Shown here piece by piece: positions 58,049 to 64,000 of a stretch of 64,000 nucleotides of DNA (its first letter is position 1; each line of letters begins with the position of its first letter). Position numbers and translations under genes: made by a program. The stretch lies in NCBI GenBank assembly GCA_016893485.2, contig JAFEKX020000001.1, positions 8,945,501-9,009,500 of the forward strand, given 5' to 3'. The DNA is from Streptomyces sp. P3. Its GTDB lineage: Bacteria > Actinomycetota > Actinomycetes > Streptomycetales > Streptomycetaceae. The notes beneath the pieces were generated by a model. It had not been told where the DNA came from, did no database searches, and worked only from the letters and a program-made list of their open reading frames with translations.

Positions 58049-58672
58049 ATGGTGGCGGAGGCGGCAGCCAAGCGTGTGACCAGGCGGCGGGTCCGCACAC
58101 GGGCCAAGCTGCTCGACGCCGCGTTCGCCGTGTTCGCCGCGAAGGGGTTCGGGCGGGTCTCCATCGAGGAGGTCTGCGAGGCCGCCGGTTACAGCCGGGG
58201 CGCGTTCTACTCGAACTTCGGCAGCCTGGACGAGCTGTTCTTCGCCCTCTACCGGGACCGGGCCGAGCTGATCGCCGACCAAGTGGCCGGCGCGCTCGCC
58301 CTCGACGGCCCGGCCTCGACGTGCCCGCCGCCGTGGACCGCGTCACCGACGTGCTGCTCCTCGACCGGGACTGGCTGCTGGTCAAGACCGACTTCCTGGT
58401 GCACGCGGCCCGGGACCCGGCCGTTGCCCAGACCCTGCTCGACCACCGGGCCCGGCTGCGCGGCGCCATCGCCGAGCGACTCACCCCGCGCACGCGGACA
58501 CACCCGACTCCCCGCCGTGCTGGGCGACATCGACGGCGCCGCCCGCGCGGTGATCGCCGCCTACGACGGAGTCACCACCCAACTGCTGCTCGACAAGGAC
58601 GCCGAACGGGCGCGCTCCTGGCTCAGGCAGCTGCTCACCGCGCTGCTCACCGACAGCGGCAACACCCCCTGA
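58049..58672 (+). CDS. TetR family regulator of the FAD dehydrogenase
   Basis: HTH in VSIEEVCEAAGYSRGAFYSN. The C-terminal domain includes LLLDRDWLLVKTDFLVHAAR and ends RSWLRQLLTALLTDSGNTP. ATG 58049 with GGAGGG. Frame breaks near 58315 and 58500. Directly followed by the FAD dehydrogenase gene, and preceded by two GATAC-N6-GTATC sites it probably binds. Confidence 0.86.
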   Translation: MVAEAAAKRVTRRRVRTRAKLLDAAFAVFAAKGFGRVSIEEVCEAAGYSRGAFYSNFGSLDELFFALYRDRAELIADQVAGALALDGPASTCPPPWTASPTCCSSTGTGCWSRPTSWCTRPGTRPLPRPCSTTGPGCAAPSPSDSPRARGHTRLPAVLGDIDGAARAVIAAYDGVTTQLLLDKDAERARSWLRQLLTALLTDSGNTP

Positions 58673-58705
58673 ATGACAACCCACTTGAGAAGGGCAACGG
58701 TCGCC

Positions 58706-60379
58706 ATGGATGCGGACGTCATCGTCGTCGGAGCCGGTCTGGCCGGTCTGGTCGCGGCCCATGAACTGACCAGCCGGGGACGCCGGGTCGCCCTCGTCGA
58801 CCAGGAGAACGCCAACAACCTCGGCGGGCAGGCCTTCTGGTCCTTCGGCGGACTGTTCCTCGTCGACTCGCCGGAACAGCGCCGCCTCGGCATCAAGGAC
58901 TCCTTCGACCTGGCCTGGAACGACTGGCAGGGCAGCGCCGGCTTCGACCGCGTCGACGACGAGGACTCCTGGGCGGTCCGCTGGGCCCGCGCCTACGTCG
59001 AGTTCGCCGCCGGCGAGAAGCGCCCCTGGCTGGAGAGCCACGGCATCAAACTGCTCCCCACCGTCGGCTGGGCCGAACGCGGCGACCTGCGCGCCCACGG
59101 CCACGGCAACTCCGTCCCGCGCTTCCACGTCACCTGGGGCACCGGCACCGGAGTCGTCGAACCCTTCGTGAAGTACGCGAAGCAGGCCGCCCGCGACGGA
59201 CTGCTCACCTTCTACTACCGTCACCAGGTCGACGAGCTGGTGGTCGAGGAGGGCGAGGCACGCGGCGTCCGCGGCACGGTCCTCGCCGAGGACAACGCGG
59301 CCCGGGGCGTCACCTCCAGCCGTGAGCCGATCGGCGCCTTCGAACTCACCGCCCAGGCCGTGATCGTCACCACCGGCGGCATCGGCGCCAACCACGACAT
59401 CGTCCGCGCGTACTGGCCCGAGCGCCTCGGCACCCCGCCCGCCGAGATGGTCACCGGCGTCCCGGCCTACGTCGACGGCCGGATGCTCGACATCAGCGCC
59501 GAGGCGGGCGTACGGCTCGTCAACCGCGACCGCATGTGGCACTACACCGAGGGCCTGCAGAACTGGGACCCGGTCTGGCCCGGCCACGGCATCCGCATCC
59601 TGCCCGGCCCGTCCTCCCTGTGGTTCGACGCCCTCGGCCGCCGCCTGCCCGACCCGTGCCTGCCGGGCTACGACACCCTCAACACCCTCAAGTACCTGCG
59701 CACGACACCGGAGTTGGCGGAGCACGACCACTCCTGGTTCATCCTCACCCAGAAGATCATCGAGAAGGAGTTCGCGCTGTCGGGCTCCGAGCAGAACCCC
59801 GACATCACCGCCAAGGACAAGAAGGCGGTGCTGCGCGACCGGCTGCTCGGCAAGGGTGCCCCGGGCCCGGTGGACGCCTTCCTGCGCAAGGGCGCGGACT
59901 TCGTGACCGCCGGGAACCTGGAGCAACTGGTCGAGAAGATGAACCAGTTGACCGACAAGCCGCTCCTCGACGCGGCCGTCGTCCGGCGCCAGATCGAGGC
60001 CCGCGACCTCCAGATGGCCAACCCCTACAGCAAGGACTCCCAGGTCCAGGGCATCCGCAACGCCCGCCGCTACATCGGCGACCGCCTCGGCCGCGTCGCC
60101 ACCCCGCACCGCATCCTCGACCCGGCGGCCGGCCCGCTGATCGGCGTCAAGCTGCACGTGCTCACGCGCAAGACCCTCGGCGGCATCCAGACCGACCTCG
60201 ACTCCCGCGCGCTGGCCGCCGACGGGAAGCCGATCGGCGGACTGTACGCGGCGGGCGAGGTCGCCGGTTTCGGCGGCGGGGAGTGCACGGCTACAACGCC
60301 CTCGAAGGCACCTTCCTCGGCGGCTGCCTCTTCTTCCGGGCGCGCGGCGGGACGCGCGGCGGCCAAGCAGACGGCCTGA
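58706..60379 (+). CDS. FAD-binding dehydrogenase (fumarate reductase/3-ketosteroid dehydrogenase-like)
   Basis: About 557 residues. FAD site VIVVGAGLAGLVAAHELTSR, then NLGGQAFWSFGGLFLVDSPE, second nucleotide region AVIVTTGGIGANHDIVRAYW, C-terminal GGLYAAGEVAGFGGGGVHGY and LEGTFLGGCLFFGR. ATG 58706 (GAAGGGC upstream) is preferred over ATG 58673. Frame breaks near 60285 and 60343. It belongs to the FAD-binding dehydrogenase group related to flavocytochrome c and KstD; the substrate is unknown. Operon with the TetR gene. Confidence 0.85.
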   Translation: MDADVIVVGAGLAGLVAAHELTSRGRRVALVDQENANNLGGQAFWSFGGLFLVDSPEQRRLGIKDSFDLAWNDWQGSAGFDRVDDEDSWAVRWARAYVEFAAGEKRPWLESHGIKLLPTVGWAERGDLRAHGHGNSVPRFHVTWGTGTGVVEPFVKYAKQAARDGLLTFYYRHQVDELVVEEGEARGVRGTVLAEDNAARGVTSSREPIGAFELTAQAVIVTTGGIGANHDIVRAYWPERLGTPPAEMVTGVPAYVDGRMLDISAEAGVRLVNRDRMWHYTEGLQNWDPVWPGHGIRILPGPSSLWFDALGRRLPDPCLPGYDTLNTLKYLRTTPELAEHDHSWFILTQKIIEKEFALSGSEQNPDITAKDKKAVLRDRLLGKGAPGPVDAFLRKGADFVTAGNLEQLVEKMNQLTDKPLLDAAVVRRQIEARDLQMANPYSKDSQVQGIRNARRYIGDRLGRVATPHRILDPAAGPLIGVKLHVLTRKTLGGIQTDLDSRALAADGKPIGGLYAAGEVAGFGGGECTATTPSKAPSSAAASSSGRAAGRAAAKQTA

Positions 60380-60424
60380 CCGGGCGGGACTTCGCTCCTC
60401 GGCGCTACGGCCCGTCTCCTCAGG

Positions 60425-60775
60425 TCACGACGACAGGAGGCGGGCCAGCACAGAGGCGTGGCTCTCCTGCGGCGATCTGACCGCCGTCACCAGGGTCACC
60501 GGGCCCATCCGGACCAAGTTCCGCAAGGTGTGCAGGAGTTGGGCTGCCTCGGGCTCGGCGAGTTCGGCCTCGTACCGGACGGCGAACTCGTCGTAGGAGC
60601 CCTCGCCCGCGTGGTACCAGCGGCGCAGTTCGGTCGACGGGGTGAGTTCCTTGGGCCACTCGTCGACCCGGGCCGCGTCCTTGGACAGGCCGCGCGGCCA
60701 CAGCCGGTCGACCAGGACGCGGACGCCGTCCTCCTGCTCGGGCGGATCGTAGACACGGCGCACACGGACGGTCAC
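60425..60775 (-). CDS. DUF488 family protein
   Basis: 116 residues, frame intact. VRRVYDPPEQEDGVRVLVDR, LWPRGLSKDAARVDEWPKEL, STELRRWYHAGEGSYDEFAV and the Ser-rich tail are the DUF488 pattern. GTG 60775 with GAGGGAG. Function unknown. Convergent with the FAD dehydrogenase. Confidence 0.88.
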   Translation of the reverse strand: MTVRVRRVYDPPEQEDGVRVLVDRLWPRGLSKDAARVDEWPKELTPSTELRRWYHAGEGSYDEFAVRYEAELAEPEAAQLLHTLRNLVRMGPVTLVTAVRSPQESHASVLARLLSS

Positions 60776-60890
60776 GGGCGGGGCTCCCTCGGGTGGCGGT
60801 GGTGCGGTGAGCCTACGTCCGGGCGGGCGCCCGGGGCCGGGGCGACGCGGGGTGCGGTCCGGGCGGGGCGGGTGGTTCCGGTCTCCGCTG

Positions 60891-60948
60891 GTAAAATGGG
60901 GAACGCTTCGATGTCGCCGGGGCCCGTACCAAGGGGTACGGGCCCCGG
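60891..60948 (+). promoter_or_regulatory. Leader of the DEAD-box helicase: -10 box and 14-bp hairpin
   Basis: TAAAAT near 60892 is a good -10 element. About 20 nt later a perfect 14-bp stem (CCGGGGCCCGTACC at 60917-60930, complement at 60935-60948, loop AAGG) lies in the leader, 36 nt before the helicase ATG. It may attenuate transcription or be an autoregulatory RNA structure. Confidence 0.6.
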
Positions 60949-60983
60949 TGGCGTTGCGGGCAACAGATCCAGGAAGGTTCCCC

Positions 60984-62305
60984 ATGAACGCCAAGCCGCC
61001 GGCCGTTTCCTTCGACCAGCTGGGGCTGCCGCCCGCGCTGGTCGAGACGATGACCGGCCTCGGGGTGACCGAGCCGTTCCCGATCCAGGCGGCCACGCTG
61101 CCCGGCGCGCTGGCGGGCCGCGACGTGCTCGGCCGGGCCCGCACCGGCTCCGGCAAGACGCTGGCGTTCGGGCTCGCGCTGCTGGTGCGGATCTCGGGAA
61201 GCGTGCCGAGCCGAAGCGGCCGCTCGCGCTGGTCCTGGGGCCGACCCGGGAACTCGCCCAGCAGGTGAGCGACGCGCTGGAACCCTACGCGCGGACGCTC
61301 GGGGTGCGGCTGGCGACGGTCGTCGGCGGCCTGTCGATCAACCGCCAGCAGGCGCTGCTGCGGACCGGCGTCGAGGTGCTCGTCGCGACGCCCGGGCGGC
61401 TGACCGACCTGGTGTCACGCCGGGACTGCCAGCTCAACCAGGTGCGGATCACCGTGCTGGACGAGGCGGACCAGATGTGCGACCTCGGATTCCTGCCGCA
61501 GGTGTCGGACCTCCTCGCGCAGGTCCCGGCCGACGGGCAGCGGTTGCTGTTCTCGGCCACGCTCGACCGTGACGTCGAGCGGCTGGTCAAGGAGCATCTG
61601 CACGACCCCGTTCACGCGTCGGTCGACCAACTGGCGGGCTCGGTCGCGACGATGGACCACCATGTGCTGAACATCCACGCCGCCGACAAGTACGCGACGG
61701 CGACCGAGATCGCCGCCCGGGACGGCCGGGTGCTGATGTTCCTCGACACCAAGGCCGGTGTCGACCAGTTCACCCGCCATCTGCGAGCCAGCGGGGTGCG
61801 GGCCGCCGCGCTGCACAGCGGCAAGTCGCAGCCCCAACGCACGCACACGCTCGGCCAGTTCAAGGACGGCGAGATCACCGTGCTGGTCGCCACCAACGTC
61901 GCAGCGCGGGGCATCCACATCGACGCCCTCGACCTCGTCGTCAACGTCGACCCGCCCGCCGACGCCAAGGACTACCTGCACCGCAGCGGGCGTACCGCGC
62001 GTGCCGGGGAGTCCGGGCGCGTGGTCACCCTGGTCACCCCGAACCAACGGCGTGAGGTGAACCGGCTGATGTCCGAGGCCGGTATCCGTCCGACCGTCAC
62101 CCAGGTGCGCTCCGGCGAGGAGCAGCTGACGGCCATCACCGGGGCGAAGCGACCGCCGACCACGACCAAGTCCAGCGGCGGGAACGCCCCCTTCCGCGGG
62201 ATGGGCACCCGGCCCGGGCGACCTGCCAAGGAGTCGCGGAAGGCTGCCGAGGCACGTAAGACGGCGGAGGCTCGGGCGGCGGCACGGGTGCGCAAGGGGC
62301 GCTAG
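60984..62305 (+). CDS. DEAD-box RNA helicase
   Basis: About 440 residues. Motifs in order: Q motif (SFDQLGLPPALVETM, PFPIQAATLP), I ARTGSGKTLAFG, Ia GPTRELAQQV, Ib ATPGRLTDL, II VLDEADQM, III FSATLD, IV VLMFLDTKAG, V VATNVAARGIHI, VI HRSGRTARAG. A basic Lys/Arg/Ala tail ends RKGR. It unwinds structured RNA; such helicases often respond to cold. ATG 60984 with AGGAAGG. One missing A near 61200 breaks the frame. Confidence 0.92.
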
Positions 62306-62649
62306 CGGTAAGGGCGTTGGCGGAGGCGGGCCGCTGAGGTGTGTGCGCCGGGCGCCTGGTGGCGGGTGACTTCCGGGGAGGGGGGGCGCGGTGCCCCGGC
62401 CCAAGTCCGGTGCGATGACGGCCCGTTCGGCACCCCGCGCCCCAACTCTCCGAGGACTACGACCCGGGTCGCCGCTGTGGGCCGCGGTCGCCGCCCTCGC
62501 GATCAACAGGGCGCTGACCCCTGGTCTGCGCGCGAAGTCGTGTCGCGCATCTAGTCATACCGACTAGTCGGTACTAGCGTCCGCTCGAACGGAAGGAACC
62601 CCAGCCTCCCGCCGTCCGCACCGTCCCCGGCCGTTCCAAAGGGAGCCGT
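62306..62649. other. 344-bp intergenic region
   Basis: It lies between the helicase stop and the MFS start. It holds the palindrome at 62558-62573. The part 62340-62540 shows no gene, repeat or promoter that I can support. Confidence 0.5.
62558..62573. promoter_or_regulatory. 16-bp palindromic operator upstream of the MFS gene
   Basis: TACCGACTAGTCGGTA, perfect palindrome, 76 bp before the MFS start. The form suits a TetR- or GntR-type regulator that is not in this window. Confidence 0.65.
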
Positions 62650-64000
62650 ATGCCCTCCGCCTCCGCATCATTCGACACGAGCAGCCCAGGTGCCGACGCG
62701 CCCGGCGCCGGTGCTCGCGGTTCGCTCGCCCGGCTGTATCGCCGCGACCTCGCGGCGTACCCGGCCACCGGGCGACGCATGTCGTATCTGGCGATCGTCG
62801 TGATCACGACCGTCGTGCTCTACTACATGCTCTACATCCAGTACGCGGTGGCGACGTCGATCATCACGCACTTCGACATGACCTACCGCTACTTCGTGTG
62901 GGTCTCGGTCGTCGGCAACGCGGTCGGGGCCTTCGCCTCCCTCGTCGCCGGTCTCGCGGACCGCTGGGGACGCGCGAACCTCGTGGTCTACGGCCTGCTG
63001 GTGGCCGCCCTCCTGGTCTTCTTCGGACTGCCCAACGCGGGCGACAAGACGACGTACTTGGTGCTGTTCGCCGCCGTGAGCTTCATCGAGGGCATCGTCC
63101 TCGTCGCGACCCCGGCACTCATCAGGGACTTCTCACCCCAGCTCGGCCGCGCCACCGCGATGGGCTACTGGACGATGGGCCCGGTCATCGGCAGCCTCGT
63201 CGTCACCTCGGTCACCAGCAGCACGCTCTCTTCCTCCACCTGGGAGGACGAGGTCCGCTACTCGGGCGCTGCCGGGCTCATCGTGTTCGTCGTCGCCCTG
63301 TTCGCCCTGCGCGAGCTGGCCCCGGCTCTGCGCGACCAGATCATGGTCAGCCTGCGCGACCGCGCCCTGGTCGAGGCCCGCGCCAAGGGCCTCGACACCG
63401 AGGCCGTACGACGCGGCGAATGGCGACAGATGCTGCGCCTGGACATCCTCGGCTCGGCCTTCGCGATCGCGGTCTTCCTGCTCCTCTACTACGCGGCCGT
63501 CGGCAACTTCGTCGTCTACTTCTCGACCACCTTCGGCTACAGCGAGCAGCGCACCAACGCACTCGCCAACTGGTACTGGGCCGCGAACGCGATCGCCCTG
63601 ATCGTGGCCGGCCTGCTCTCCGACCGGCTGCTGGTGCGCAAGCCCTTCATGATCGTCGGCGGGGTCGGCGCCATCGTCGCGACCGGGTTCTTCGCCGCCC
63701 TCGCCACTCATGCCACGACCGGCTACTACACCTTCGCCTGGCTGTTCGTCGCGATCGGCGTGTTCAGCGGGGTCGCCTACGCCCCCTGGATGGCGAGCTT
63801 CACCGAGACCGTGGAGAAGCGGAACCCGGCCGCCACCGCCGCCGGGCTCGCGGTCTGGGGCTGGACGGTACGGATCGTGGTCGCCGTGTCGGCGGCCTTC
63901 ATCCCGGTGCTCGTCACCTCCGTCACCCCGCTCGTCGAACACGGCGCCGAGGTGGCGGCCGCGACGAAGCAGGCGGCCCCGGCCCTCGCCATCGTCGACG
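62650..64000 (+). CDS. MFS transporter (runs past the window end)
   Basis: A clean frame of 450 codons from ATG 62650 (GGGAG 5 nt upstream) without stop to the window edge. Helices include YLAIVVITTVVLYYMLYIQY, VWVSVVGNAVGAFASLVAGL (with the loop ADRWGRANLV, the MFS signature), FAIAVFLLLYYAAVGNFVVY and NAIALIVAGLLSDRL (second signature-like). The central loop (RDRALVEARAKGLDTEAVRR) is long. The substrate is unknown; a palindrome at 62558 suggests a regulated gene. Confidence 0.88.
   Translation, partial: MPSASASFDTSSPGADAPGAGARGSLARLYRRDLAAYPATGRRMSYLAIVVITTVVLYYMLYIQYAVATSIITHFDMTYRYFVWVSVVGNAVGAFASLVAGLADRWGRANLVVYGLLVAALLVFFGLPNAGDKTTYLVLFAAVSFIEGIVLVATPALIRDFSPQLGRATAMGYWTMGPVIGSLVVTSVTSSTLSSSTWEDEVRYSGAAGLIVFVVALFALRELAPALRDQIMVSLRDRALVEARAKGLDTEAVRRGEWRQMLRLDILGSAFAIAVFLLLYYAAVGNFVVYFSTTFGYSEQRTNALANWYWAANAIALIVAGLLSDRLLVRKPFMIVGGVGAIVATGFFAALATHATTGYYTFAWLFVAIGVFSGVAYAPWMASFTETVEKRNPAATAAGLAVWGWTVRIVVAVSAAFIPVLVTSVTPLVEHGAEVAAATKQAAPALAIVD

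Noticed and set aside
1..64000. tRNA, rRNA, CRISPR arrays, riboswitches and transposase genes
   Set aside because: I scanned the intergenic spaces by eye and saw no cloverleaf, array or transposase motif; a covariance-model scan was not possible here.

Overview
The window is 64 kb of very high-GC actinobacterial DNA that looks like a Streptomyces chromosome. The evidence is strong G/C third-position bias, GTG/TTG starts, Tat and Sec signal peptides, a 2-methylisoborneol operon, large LuxR-type regulators and many TetR-regulated enzyme and transporter pairs. No rRNA, tRNA, CRISPR array or transposase gene was seen. About 40 of the roughly 57 genes contain one or more single-base frame breaks. 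Most sit in G or C runs, and recognisable protein sequence continues in another frame on the far side. I read these as sequence errors in a draft assembly, not decayed genes. Such genes are given as one CDS spanning the breaks, so products are reconstructions.

Left part (1-23.5 kb): the end of a CocE-type hydrolase coupled to a TetR regulator; a NarL-type kinase/regulator pair; a membrane protein; an OmpR regulator with a PAS hybrid kinase; and a STAS protein. Next come the 2-methylisoborneol operon (encapsulin-like shell protein with cyclic-nucleotide domain, terpene synthase, GPP methyltransferase), an alcohol dehydrogenase and a VOC protein. A TetR locus follows (SnoaL-like gene, SDR, LtrA) in which two promoters share one 14-bp operator. 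Then come RNase HI, an aromatic monooxygenase, an MFS efflux/TetR pair behind twin operators, a possible MITE, a squalene/phytoene synthase-like gene and an ArsR-SRPBCC-RibD operon.

Middle (23.5-45 kb): cholesterol oxidase, aldo/keto reductase, two small membrane proteins, an unknown HTH-like protein, a membrane pseudokinase, a threonine/serine dehydratase, AIM24 and a TerD-CAP-CAP fusion. These are followed by a secreted serine hydrolase, an M4 metalloprotease and a glycan-degradation locus (ROK regulator, GH27, GH95, SGNH esterase).

Right (45-64 kb): a LAL regulator; a three-gene redox/signal operon (response regulator-thioredoxin reductase fusion, cNMP-histidine kinase, UBP zinc finger); a VOC protein; a universal stress protein; and a hydroxypyruvate isomerase-like gene divergent from its LacI regulator. 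Then come DUF4032, an MBL hydrolase, AlkB under a likely SOS box, a TetR/FAD dehydrogenase operon, DUF488, a DEAD-box helicase with a leader hairpin, and an MFS transporter running off the end.

The window is mainly adaptive-metabolism and signalling modules, each with its own local regulator. The most informative signals beyond gene content are the matched operators and the encapsulin/terpene operon.
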